Source: a virus. From it: a DNA stretch of 42,322 bases. The stretch spans positions 1-42,322 of IMG/VR virus record IMGVR_UViG_3300030060_002891; one strand, given 5' to 3'. Shown here one piece after another: positions 1 through 5,540 of the stretch (position 1 is the stretch's first letter; every line of letters begins with the position of its first letter). The notes under the pieces are model-generated. The model was given only the letters and a program-made list of their open reading frames with translations. It was not told the DNA's origin and did not search any database. Position numbers and translations under genes: made by a program.

Positions 1-1
1 T

Positions 2-142
2 GAAGCAATTGATGACGTAATTTTAAAAAAGAAAAACGACTTTCTAGGAAGTGCTGATCGAATCATGAAACAAGCTGAAGTTCTTGCAGAGTCCGATTCA
101 CCAGAAGATGATAGTACAAAGGGGAAGAAAGATGTCCATTAG
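2..142 (+). CDS. C-terminal end of an unidentified protein (partial, enters from left edge)
   Basis: Reading frame 2 is open from the left edge to a TAG at 140-142 and gives the last 46 residues of a protein whose start lies outside the window. The tail is charged: a Lys-rich patch (LKKKND) is followed by an acidic, Ser-rich stretch (ESDSPEDDS) and a final KGKKDVH. No domain can be recognised from this fragment. The next gene starts inside it (ATG at 132), an 11-nt overlap typical of a phage operon, which supports real translation of both. The function is unknown. Confidence 0.55.
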   Translation, partial: EAIDDVILKKKNDFLGSADRIMKQAEVLAESDSPEDDSTKGKKDVH

Positions 143-359
143 CATAACAATCGACACCATGTTTGAAGTTGATGTTGCATCTGCAACTCCGAAGGACTTG
201 CTTCACGCAATCTCCATTCTTGCTTATGTGGCCCGTGATCTTGGTTACCAGAACGTGGGACAGACCTTGATGACTGCGGAAGACAAGTTACTCGCAAAGA
301 TGCACAGAGACGTTGACAATGATTTTTTCTCTAGCGAAGAGCAATTGGATTTAATATAA
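132..359 (+). CDS. Small acidic protein of unknown function
   Basis: This 75-residue protein starts MSISITIDTMFEVD. I chose the ATG at 132 because a purine-rich GGGGAAGAAAG lies just upstream; an in-frame ATG at 84 would give a longer form that overlaps the previous gene by almost 60 nt. The middle contains a helical, Ala/Leu-rich segment (DLLHAISILAYVARDLG) and the end is acidic (FFSSEEQLDLI). It is the last gene of the rightward set at the left edge and is followed within 30 nt by a strong terminator. I do not recognise the family. Confidence 0.6.
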   Translation: MSISITIDTMFEVDVASATPKDLLHAISILAYVARDLGYQNVGQTLMTAEDKLLAKMHRDVDNDFFSSEEQLDLI

Positions 360-387
360 TATTTACGCTTTATCTCCCCCCCTCATT

Positions 388-422
388 GCCCCTGCCCTTA
401 ATCGGGTGGGGGCTTTTTTTTT
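388..422 (+). terminator. Rho-independent terminator for the rightward left-edge operon
   Basis: Positions 388-397 (GCCCCTGCCC) pair with 404-413 (GGGTGGGGGC) to form a 10-bp stem with two G-T wobbles and a 6-nt loop (TTAATC). The stem is followed directly by nine T residues at 414-422. It lies 28 nt after the stop of the gene ending at 359. In the leftward direction the stem is not followed by a T tract, so it should act only on rightward transcripts. Confidence 0.9.
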
Positions 423-492
423 GGTTTTGAAAAAATCATACACGTTATCTTCAGTCGGCTCTTCAATCAAAGCATACACGTACCCGCATACC

Positions 493-653
493 CTTCTTAC
501 TATTAACTTGTTAATACCAAGAAGATTGACCGGAAGATTTTCGTGAAAGGGTTGTGTTTTTAAAATCTGTCAAAAAATTTCATCACTTTTGTATACCGGA
601 TTATCGAAACATCCTTATCATTAACTTGTTAACAACAAGAGCAAGTTACCGGA
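493..653. repeat. Two diverged direct repeats, each with a TTAAC-TT-GTTAA dyad, in a non-coding gap
   Basis: The gap between 360 and 684 holds no convincing gene. It contains two copies of a roughly 40-bp element, at about 493-534 and 611-653. Each has the dyad ATTAACTTGTTAA (from 502 and from 620, exactly 118 bp apart), then a CAAGA-like run and a common end (T-ACCGGA). A shorter word, CATACACGT, also occurs twice just upstream (437-445 and 473-481). Repeated dyads in a non-coding gap look like protein-binding sites (operator or replication origin). That role is inferred; only the repeats and dyads are seen. Confidence 0.55.
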
Positions 654-654
654 C

Positions 655-676
655 AAACATAAAAAAACTTATGTTT
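655..676. other. AT-rich stem-loop at the end of the leftward early operon
   Basis: AAACATAA (655-662) can pair with TTATGTTT (669-676) around a 6-nt A-rich loop, 9 nt beyond the stop of the leftward gene ending at 685. It could be a weak leftward terminator, but the stem is entirely AT-rich apart from one G-C pair and there is no clear T tract on the leftward transcript after it. I call it only as a stem-loop. Confidence 0.3.
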
Positions 677-684
677 TGATAATA

Positions 685-969
685 TTATTTATTATGCTCT
701 CCCCCTAAAGTCCATACTTTGATTTTGCCATTCATCGATTTACTAAAATCCATCACTGGATAAACTAAGGTCTCAGGGCGTAAACAAATCGAGCGTTGAT
801 GGTGGGGCATTAAACGCCTGAAATCATCTGCATCGATGCAGCGAAATGCAGCTTTGGCTCCCCACTGATTTGGTCGGAGAAAAAGGTCTTTGACGTAAAC
901 TTTTTTACCCTTTGATTTGCGCTTAAAATAAGTGCCCTTTCTAAGCCGTCTAACTTCAACTTGTTCCAT
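685..969 (-). CDS. Small basic protein of unknown function
   Basis: This 94-residue protein begins MEQVEVRRLRKGTYFKRK. The ATG at 969 is preferred over the ATG at 1008 because GAGGAG sits 7 nt upstream of it. The N-terminal third is strongly basic, with a KRKSKGKKVYVKD stretch. The middle has aromatic residues (RPNQWGAKAAFRCIDADDF) and the end reads KVWTLGGEHNK. The N-terminal layout resembles short phage proteins with a small beta-barrel-like fold, but I cannot assign a family. It is the last gene of the leftward early operon. Confidence 0.6.
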   Translation of the reverse strand: MEQVEVRRLRKGTYFKRKSKGKKVYVKDLFLRPNQWGAKAAFRCIDADDFRRLMPHHQRSICLRPETLVYPVMDFSKSMNGKIKVWTLGGEHNK

Positions 970-1004
970 CGTCACTCTCCTCATCGGAATGTACAAAGTA
1001 GATA

Positions 1005-1118
1005 TCATCCATCGCTTTTTGTCGAAACGAGGAAGTGCGGTGGTTGAGTAAATTGGGTGTATGCATAGGGAGAAACATTGAAACCCTTGACGACCACCAC
1101 TTCATTTACTCTTTGCAT
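1005..1118 (-). CDS. Possible 37-residue ORF between two early genes
   Basis: On the minus strand an ATG at 1118 opens a 37-codon frame (MQRVNEVVVVKGFNVSPYAY and onward) ending with TGA at 1005-1007. AAGGG stands 8 nt upstream of the ATG, an acceptable ribosome-binding site. It fills most of an otherwise empty 226-nt gap inside a tightly packed operon. There is no recognised homology, and the frame is short enough to arise by chance. Confidence 0.3.
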   Translation of the reverse strand: MQRVNEVVVVKGFNVSPYAYTQFTQPPHFLVSTKSDG

Positions 1119-1195
1119 TTTTTTAACCCTTATAGGGAAAGGAGACAGGAAAGGACACCACCGCTTGCCCGACCTTTAACGCCGTCCTAGACATC

Positions 1196-1519
1196 CTATT
1201 GTGGTTCTCTCGGAGGTTCAAATTTAGATTTCTGAATCCTAGTCCGAAAGAACCCGTCATACTTAGGATATTTCTTCATAAATCGTCGCGCATAAAAAGG
1301 GCGATGATTGTTTCCTATCTTAAATTCTGTAATACCGTCACCGCCTACGTTGCCAACATCCCATCTTATACGTTCAAAGATGCCGTTCACTGAATAATGT
1401 TTGAAGCCCCTTTCGATTCGGTCAAAGGTAAACGTAACAAAAAGATCCCAAACTTCAGGGTGTTTCTCATGAAACTCCCTGACTTGCCTTCTCATTTCTT
1501 GATGTCTTGTTTCTTCCAT
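1196..1519 (-). CDS. Conserved phage protein of unknown function, partner of the Mom-like gene
   Basis: This 107-residue protein belongs to a small phage family that I recognise by its motifs: FTFDRIERGFKHYSVNGIFE, IRWDV, EFKIGNNHRPFYARRFM, then YPKYDGFFRTR. The pattern of invariant H, E, R, W, N and the terminal FFRTR suggests a compact nucleic-acid-binding or enzymatic fold, but no biochemical function is established to my knowledge. AAGGAGG lies 4 nt before the ATG. It overlaps the end of the Mom-like gene by 28 nt, so the two are co-transcribed and probably translationally coupled. Confidence 0.75.
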   Translation of the reverse strand: MEETRHQEMRRQVREFHEKHPEVWDLFVTFTFDRIERGFKHYSVNGIFERIRWDVGNVGGDGITEFKIGNNHRPFYARRFMKKYPKYDGFFRTRIQKSKFEPPREPQ

Positions 1520-2166
1520 TTCTCCTCCTTCCAGAACACTTTAAGCCGCTTGTCATACACCATAAGAAAACGATGCTTTCGTGATCTATCTTTCCACTCA
1601 CCCTCCCGACCCTTAATTGAACCACGCTGATGCTTGATCATTCTTTTACCAGAAAAAATATCCAACTGGTCATCAACAATCCAGAAATCTTTTTTTGGTG
1701 CAGTCAGTCCGAAGTAACGAAAATTACAGGCCGCATAGATTGTTCCATCATGGTAGTCAGCGTCAGCGTAACTCAGGATTGCCCGCACAGATTCTTTTGC
1801 TCTCAACTGTTTAATAGCACGGGAGACAAACCAGCTTGCCAAGTTGTGTTGTTCTGATTGATGTTTCGGATGAAGAACCAGTCTGGACAATTCCCAGAAA
1901 CCAACCTGATCATTTCGATCAAGTCCAAACGCACCTTGAACGATCTCAGGGACAGGAAAGCCTGTGAAAACACAGGCTCCTACCAGATGATTATCGTGCC
2001 ATAACCCGATGTTTGCTCCGCTCTTGTATCCTCCGCTTTTGCGATGAAGGTAGTGATAAGAGTAGAGAAGCTCATTAAGTAGAACCTTTGGAGCAACATC
2101 GAGTCGGTAAGCCCTTTTCGTCAAAACGTCAGAAAGGGATGTCATCCTCGTCAAGAGTCGTTTCAT
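1492..2166 (-). CDS. Mom-like adenine modification protein (GNAT-fold family)
   Basis: This 224-residue protein resembles phage Mu Mom and related phage proteins: a GNAT-like core with GANIGLWHDNHLVGACVFTG (about residues 50-70), then GFWELSRLVLHP, EHNLASWFVSRAIKQLR-like helices, ILSYADADYHDG and IYAACNFRYFGL. Mu Mom converts a subset of adenines in phage DNA to a carbamoylmethyl-type derivative that protects against restriction. By family the same role is likely here, although the co-substrate and the exact product cannot be inferred. The C-terminal 50 residues are very basic (KGREGEWKDRSRKHR), fitting DNA contact. The ATG at 2166 is used; an ATG at 2145 is also possible. It overlaps the SSB-like gene upstream by 38 nt and the 107-residue gene downstream. 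Confidence 0.75.
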   Translation of the reverse strand: MKRLLTRMTSLSDVLTKRAYRLDVAPKVLLNELLYSYHYLHRKSGGYKSGANIGLWHDNHLVGACVFTGFPVPEIVQGAFGLDRNDQVGFWELSRLVLHPKHQSEQHNLASWFVSRAIKQLRAKESVRAILSYADADYHDGTIYAACNFRYFGLTAPKKDFWIVDDQLDIFSGKRMIKHQRGSIKGREGEWKDRSRKHRFLMVYDKRLKVFWKEEKWKKQDIKK

Positions 2167-2449
2167 GCTTAGGCTCTGGCTTTGGTTTAGGTTTTTCTAC
2201 TGGCTTTATTTCAGTAGAGAACGAGATGTATTCATTGCCGCTGTTCTTCGCCACTCTATTCCAAGCAGCTAAATCAATACGCATTTCAAAGTCAGGGTCA
2301 GGGTCATTTTGATTCCCCTTGGCTCTGTTTAAAAGCTCTCGCAACTGATTGGGCGAAACAACAACATGACCTCGCCAGTCTGGATGATTGTCTTTTTCCT
2401 TCCTGTTCTGCCACATAGCACCTTCTGATTTTAGTTTGTCATAGTCCAT
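2129..2449 (-). CDS. SSB-like protein with acidic DDIPF tip
   Basis: This 106-residue protein starts MDYDKLKSEGAMWQNRKEKD. The ATG at 2449 has GGAG 8 nt upstream and lies one base after the stop of the preceding gene. The core (WRGHVVVSPNQLRELLNR, then DFEMRIDLAAWNRVAKNSG, then EYISFSTEI) fits the short OB-fold-like phage proteins that carry a single W-x-G strand. A Lys-Pro linker follows, and the protein ends TLDEDDIPF, essentially the C-terminal tip of bacterial SSB through which partner enzymes are recruited. It most likely coats ssDNA during replication and recombination and recruits host proteins through the tip. The SSB role is inferred from the tail and the neighbours. Confidence 0.7.
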   Translation of the reverse strand: MDYDKLKSEGAMWQNRKEKDNHPDWRGHVVVSPNQLRELLNRAKGNQNDPDPDFEMRIDLAAWNRVAKNSGNEYISFSTEIKPVEKPKPKPEPKHETTLDEDDIPF

Positions 2450-2450
2450 A

Positions 2451-2951
2451 TTACTTCTCCTTCTTCTCGTTAAGTTCAAGTTTTCGTGCGGTAAATCCGC
2501 TCTTTAGTTTTTCATACACCTTGGGGTATTCTGTTTTTATTTCATCAATGATCGCTTTGTTGGCTGTCCAATTTGCCACCAAATCGTCATTTGTTTTATT
2601 GAATGTTTTAATTACTTCAAGCATATTATTCGTTAAATCCAACGCCTCGTCCTCAGATAATTTTTTTTCTTCGGATGGAACTTTTTCGGGTTTTGATTGT
2701 ATATTTTCAAAATCGCCCTTCTCATTAACTAGTTGAGAGGAAGGATCTGATTCTTCGTGCTTGGGTTCCGACTTTGGCTTAGACTTTTTTGATGCACCCC
2801 CTTCTGCATTTACAGGTTCGGGTGTGTCGATATCGTCAAGATCAATGTCATCCAGATCAACATCATCAAAAGCGGCTTTGTTGTTCATGGCGTTGTCCAT
2901 TTCAAAAGAAGAGGCATATTCGCCACCTGTCAACCCAGCCGCGCTTAGTGC
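2451..2951 (-). CDS. C-terminal part of a frameshifted probable ssDNA-annealing protein
   Basis: This frame carries the continuation of the conserved motif begun by the upstream fragment: ALSAAGLTGGEYASSFEMD completes the SAIGR-ALxxxGL-GGEYAS signature. It then runs through an acidic repeat (DDVDLDDIDLDDIDTPEP), a long charged linker and a helical C-terminus (ANKAIIDEIKTEYPKVYEKL, then basic ARKLELNEKKEK). The frame itself is open to 3077, but upstream of about 2951 it reads as non-conserved sequence, so it probably does not start independently there. A reinitiation ATG exists at 2900. It ends one base before the SSB-like gene. Confidence 0.6.
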   Translation of the reverse strand, partial: ALSAAGLTGGEYASSFEMDNAMNNKAAFDDVDLDDIDLDDIDTPEPVNAEGGASKKSKPKSEPKHEESDPSSQLVNEKGDFENIQSKPEKVPSEEKKLSEDEALDLTNNMLEVIKTFNKTNDDLVANWTANKAIIDEIKTEYPKVYEKLKSGFTARKLELNEKKEK

Positions 2952-3285
2952 GACCAATCGCGGAGGTGCAACAGTTTTCAAGCGCAGAAGTCTTGTTAAC
3001 AGGGCCAGAACCACGGTACTCTTCAGCGAAATCGTTAGATATCTCTCTCCACTTCTGATCAGACCAGACCGACACAATAGCTTTCACCATGCACTGGCTC
3101 TTATCCCTCTGCATTATAACGGTCTGGATTCGCCCTTCACTGCCAAGGTGCTTACGGAATATCTGCACTCGCGTATGCACCATGACGTAGTGCTTCCCTT
3201 TACGCATCTCTTGTTTGTCAGAATCTGTCAGAGCCTCGCATTCTTTTATTGCATCAAGCAATTTATCTTCGCTTTTCTTTGTCAT
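2902..3285 (-). CDS. N-terminal part of a frameshifted probable ssDNA-annealing (Erf/Sak-type) protein
   Basis: The first about 112 residues (MTKKSEDKLLDAIKECEAL..., VMVHTRVQIFRKHLGSEG, RIQTVIM, ISNDFAEEYRGSGPVNKTSA, LENCCTSAIGR) match the layout of phage proteins found beside RecB-like exonucleases and often annotated as recombination or ssDNA-annealing proteins. After SAIGR this frame degenerates (TKRGWVDRWRICLFF) and stops at 2902, whereas the expected ALSAAGLTGGEYAS is present in another frame. A -2 shift at 2949-2952, equivalent to restoring a lost GC dinucleotide in a CGCGCA context, joins the two exactly. The annealing function is inferred from the neighbours and the motif pattern. Confidence 0.65.
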   Translation of the reverse strand: MTKKSEDKLLDAIKECEALTDSDKQEMRKGKHYVMVHTRVQIFRKHLGSEGRIQTVIMQRDKSQCMVKAIVSVWSDQKWREISNDFAEEYRGSGPVNKTSALENCCTSAIGRTKRGWVDRWRICLFF

Positions 3286-3287
3286 AG

Positions 3288-3542
3288 TTATCTCCTATTT
3301 TGTGATGAAAACGGATCGGTTTGAAAACCGTCCAGTGAATTACGCATTTTGGTTGCGTTAACCCCGTAATAGTGAAACATCTTTTTCTCGATTAGATTGA
3401 CAAGCTCAATGGGAGCTAGACTGTCAAACAACTGAAACTTCATGGTGACAATCGCACCCTTGTTCCACTCAAATCTTATTTCATCCCCGACTAGCTTTGC
3501 CTGTAAATCAGGAATACTGGTGATCGACCAAATGCCAACCAT
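3288..3542 (-). CDS. Small protein of unknown function between the exonuclease and annealing genes
   Basis: This 84-residue protein (MVGIWSITSIPDLQAKLVGD...) ends RNSLDGFQTDPFSSQNRR. The frame extends much further upstream, but only by running through the exonuclease gene in another frame, so the first ATG after the exonuclease stop (3542) is taken. The ribosome-binding site is weak, and an in-frame GTG slightly upstream is an alternative. The sequence alternates beta-like segments (DEIRFEWNKGAIVTMKFQLF) with a helix (SLAPIELVNLIEKKMFHYYG). It has 19 nt and 2 nt gaps to its neighbours. No family was recognised; it may be an accessory recombination factor. Confidence 0.6.
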   Translation of the reverse strand: MVGIWSITSIPDLQAKLVGDEIRFEWNKGAIVTMKFQLFDSLAPIELVNLIEKKMFHYYGVNATKMRNSLDGFQTDPFSSQNRR

Positions 3543-3561
3543 TTTGCTGTATATCTTTTCG

Positions 3562-4470
3562 TCATTTTGCAGCACGTTCAAGCTCCCCCAAAAATTGATC
3601 ACAAAACGGAGCCACCTTGCACCAGTTCTGCTGGCAACGAGTTGCCGTTCCGCTTCTAGTTCTAATGAAGACTTTTTCGTCCCGATTTTTCTTGTATGTC
3701 CTTGCCTCTCTGGCAAATCGTTTTGCATCATCTTTGTTGTCAAAAACACGCAAAGCCCTCTGACTACTTGTTTTGTGAATAGCCCAAGAGTCGGGTTTTC
3801 TCCAACGCTCCTCGTCAGAACAGAGCGGCAATGGGTCACCGCATAAGAAAGCAAACTCAGCTTCTTGATGGAGTTTAATTCTTTGATCCATGTAAGCATC
3901 TTGGTTGATGTCAGAGGCAAGAGGAATGTCAATTATTTCGATTGGCGATTGTGGATAGTTTCCACCTTTTTTTGCATCGTTTGCTTTCCAGTCCCGCATG
4001 ATTGCAATAATTCTTAACTGCTTAACAGCATCACCCGTGGCGTGTCTGACCAACCAAGCGTAAGCATTAAGTTGATGATGCCAAGACTTCTTGGAATAAA
4101 TGACAGACCATACAGAAGTCACTTTATAGTCAGAAATGATACGACCCTCTGGCGTAATCTCTTGCAGATCGATTGCGCCCGATATAACCCAGTCGTTTGA
4201 TTTAACGTAGAGACGTTCTTCAGTGATGAGGTTTTCTTTTGACTCGACAGCATCTTCAAACATATTGTGGACAGATGTCCCGAAACGTGTCCAGAGAAAC
4301 TCCACAGCGTCTTTATCAATATCGTCCTCATGCTCAGTAAACAGCACACCGATGCGAGGCGCATCGATTAGCTGGGTAACTGACCTGTTAGAGTTGCCTT
4401 TGCTGTAGGTGTCTGTTGTTAAAGCGTCAACAATCAGAGATGGTAAGTTGTGATCATTCGTTATGTTCAT
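3562..4470 (-). CDS. RecB/Cas4-like PD-(D/E)XK exonuclease with a likely Fe-S cluster
   Basis: This 302-residue protein has the order of motifs expected for RecB-family phage exonucleases: GTSVH (H68), GAIDL (D101), SDYK (D114, K116) and HHQLNAYAWL (Q133, Y137). Cysteines at C217 and at C279, C284 and C290 (RCQQNWCKVAPFC) are placed like the 4Fe-4S ligands of Cas4/AddB-type nucleases. It should resect DNA ends to give single strands for annealing and recombination. The ATG at 4470 is chosen over upstream starts because GAGG lies 6 nt before it. It sits in the leftward operon with the annealing protein and SSB-like gene, a standard recombination set. Confidence 0.85.
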   Translation of the reverse strand: MNITNDHNLPSLIVDALTTDTYSKGNSNRSVTQLIDAPRIGVLFTEHEDDIDKDAVEFLWTRFGTSVHNMFEDAVESKENLITEERLYVKSNDWVISGAIDLQEITPEGRIISDYKVTSVWSVIYSKKSWHHQLNAYAWLVRHATGDAVKQLRIIAIMRDWKANDAKKGGNYPQSPIEIIDIPLASDINQDAYMDQRIKLHQEAEFAFLCGDPLPLCSDEERWRKPDSWAIHKTSSQRALRVFDNKDDAKRFAREARTYKKNRDEKVFIRTRSGTATRCQQNWCKVAPFCDQFLGELERAAK

Positions 4471-4603
4471 CGTTACCCTCATTTTGAAAATCAATAGAAA
4501 GCATTCCAAGCTCTTCTTTGAGAGCTTCTAGCAACCGTTCATCACTCAAAGTCTGATGAATTTTCCATTCTGTAGACTCTGACTCCGATAATGATTTCTG
4601 CAT
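4454..4603 (-). CDS. Short acidic helical protein of unknown function
   Basis: This is a 49-residue frame (MQKSLSESESTEWKIHQTLS...) with an amphipathic helix (DERLLEALKEELGMLSIDF) and an acidic end (NEGNDEHNE). GGAG precedes the ATG at 4603 by 10 nt. It overlaps the gene upstream by 62 nt and the exonuclease start by 17 nt, so much of it shares DNA with the upstream gene. It fills the only space between those genes, which favours it being real, but no homology is recognised. Confidence 0.45.
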   Translation of the reverse strand: MQKSLSESESTEWKIHQTLSDERLLEALKEELGMLSIDFQNEGNDEHNE

Positions 4604-4850
4604 CAATGTCTTTCTCCAATCGGACGGAAAACTGTTTTTCAGCGTGATCACGCTTCAATTGAACTCTTGCAATCAACGCTCTCAACGCTCCAATTCGACG
4701 CTTCGCTGTTTCCGTAGTCGCTTCGATCACAAAACTCGACCCAATCTTCATAGTTTCGACAGCTTTCCTCGCGCCCTTGGGGAGCTTCTGTCCCTTCCCG
4801 TAACGGTTGTCGGACGGCAGTGGAATATCTTCCTGTATGATGATACTCAT
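4542..4850 (-). CDS. Small protein resembling phage early regulatory or DNA-binding proteins
   Basis: This 102-residue protein is the first gene of the leftward early operon (MSIIIQEDIPLPSDNRYGKG..., MKIGSSFVIEATTETAKRR, IGALRALIARVQLKRDHAEK, IIIGVRVYRMENSSDFE). The pattern N-terminal strand, 'IPLP', 'MKIGSSF', a basic helix and a final strand with RVYR is common in short phage early proteins of unknown function, some of which look like regulators. AGGAG lies 7 nt before the ATG. Its position next to the divergent promoter would suit an autoregulator, but that is inference. Confidence 0.65.
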   Translation of the reverse strand: MSIIIQEDIPLPSDNRYGKGQKLPKGARKAVETMKIGSSFVIEATTETAKRRIGALRALIARVQLKRDHAEKQFSVRLEKDIDAEIIIGVRVYRMENSSDFE

Positions 4851-4905
4851 TGTTTTCTTGCTCCTGTTTGTCTAACATAAGTTGTCCTATTTTACTCATT
4901 TCGTA

Positions 4906-4934
4906 TTGCTCGTCGATAATGAACGGTTTATAGT
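4906..4934 (+). promoter_or_regulatory. Sigma70-like promoter for the rightward early operon
   Basis: TTGCTC (4906-4911) and TATAGT (4929-4934) are separated by exactly 17 bp, close to the -35/-10 consensus. The -10 ends only 5 nt before the RusA ATG at 4940, so the expected transcription start falls at about the first base of the start codon and the message would be leaderless. In agreement, no Shine-Dalgarno sequence precedes this ATG. The 89-bp divergent gap should also hold the leftward promoter, but I see no equally good match for it. Confidence 0.5.
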
Positions 4935-4939
4935 GTACC

Positions 4940-5332
4940 ATGCATAATCAAAAAAGAACAATATTGTTTGAAATTTTAGGTGAGCCAGCATCAAAGGCCA
5001 ACTCACGGCAACTTGTAACAATAAAAAACAGACCTGCTTTTATTAAAAGCAAAAAGGCAAGAGAGTATCTAAAGATGTTTACATCTCAATGTCCAAAACT
5101 ACCTAAGCTCCTTGAAGGTGACCTCAAGGTAGAGGCCACTATTTATTATAAGACCAGAAGACCCGATCTGGATGAATCAGTGATTCTGGATGCAATGGAG
5201 ACGTTAATTTATGGCAACGACAGACAAGTTAAAGAAAAGCACATTAAGTGGGGTCTTGACCGTGAGAATCCCAGATCAACAATTAAAGTTAGCCAAATCA
5301 GTAGTGTCCCAGACAGTACGGGATCTGTGTGA
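4940..5332 (+). CDS. rusA: RusA-like Holliday junction resolvase
   Basis: This 130-residue protein has the RusA pattern: an N-terminal strand FEILGEPASKANSR, a Lys-rich segment (FIKSKKAREYLK) and the acidic motif RPDLDESVILDAMETLIYGN followed by DRQVKEKHIKW. The aspartates of PDLD and GND correspond to the metal-binding residues of RusA. It should resolve Holliday junctions and branched replication intermediates before packaging. It is the first gene of the rightward early operon, apparently without a leader. The last about 15 residues lie beyond the usual family end and overlap the next gene. Confidence 0.85.
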   Translation: MHNQKRTILFEILGEPASKANSRQLVTIKNRPAFIKSKKAREYLKMFTSQCPKLPKLLEGDLKVEATIYYKTRRPDLDESVILDAMETLIYGNDRQVKEKHIKWGLDRENPRSTIKVSQISSVPDSTGSV

Positions 5333-5540
5333 TTCCGATCCGCAAGTGGTTTGGGATGCGGCTTTTTTCTTTACTCAAGACCAGCACGTTATGTGGTGCA
5401 AGGCAATCAAGATAAATGAGGACGCAATAAAGGAGGCTGTAAGCTGTATTTTGAGAGAGACGGGTGCAAGGCGAAAGCGAATGACAAACGATCTTGTTGC
5501 CCGACTTAAATCTAACCAAGAGGAGACTAACAATGCTTGA
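5262..5540 (+). CDS. Small conserved phage early protein of unknown function
   Basis: The conserved part (SVVSQTVRDLCDSDPQVVWD, AAFFF..., DQHVMWCKAIKINEDAIKEA) matches a short phage family with the pattern 'RDL...AxxFF...W C xA AGL', usually encoded near replication genes. Its function is unknown to me. The start is uncertain: an ATG at 5211 would overlap rusA by 122 nt, a GTG at 5304 has no ribosome-binding site, and the GTG at 5262 has GTGGGG 8 nt upstream, so it is used here. The stop at 5540 overlaps the primase-helicase ATG at 5533. Confidence 0.6.
   Translation: MRIPDQQLKLAKSVVSQTVRDLCDSDPQVVWDAAFFFTQDQHVMWCKAIKINEDAIKEAVSCILRETGARRKRMTNDLVARLKSNQEETNNA

Noticed and set aside
1032-1103. 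Inverted pair GAAGTGCGGTGGT (1032-1044) and ACCACCACTTC (1093-1103), possibly a structured RNA.
   Set aside because: The arms pair with one bulge but are separated by a 48-nt loop, and they lie inside a possible small ORF. No known RNA family was recognised.
3543-3932. Long N-terminal extension of the frame that ends at 3288.
   Set aside because: It lies inside the exonuclease gene in another frame, whose motifs are clearly conserved. Only the part after the exonuclease stop is accepted.
4648-4941. A 97-codon minus-strand frame across the divergent promoter region (MVHYKPFIIDEQYEMSKIGQ...).
   Set aside because: It overlaps the 102-residue gene 4542-4850 by 203 nt in another frame and contains the promoter region. 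Its first 40 residues look somewhat protein-like, but the rest does not, and no ribosome-binding site supports its start.
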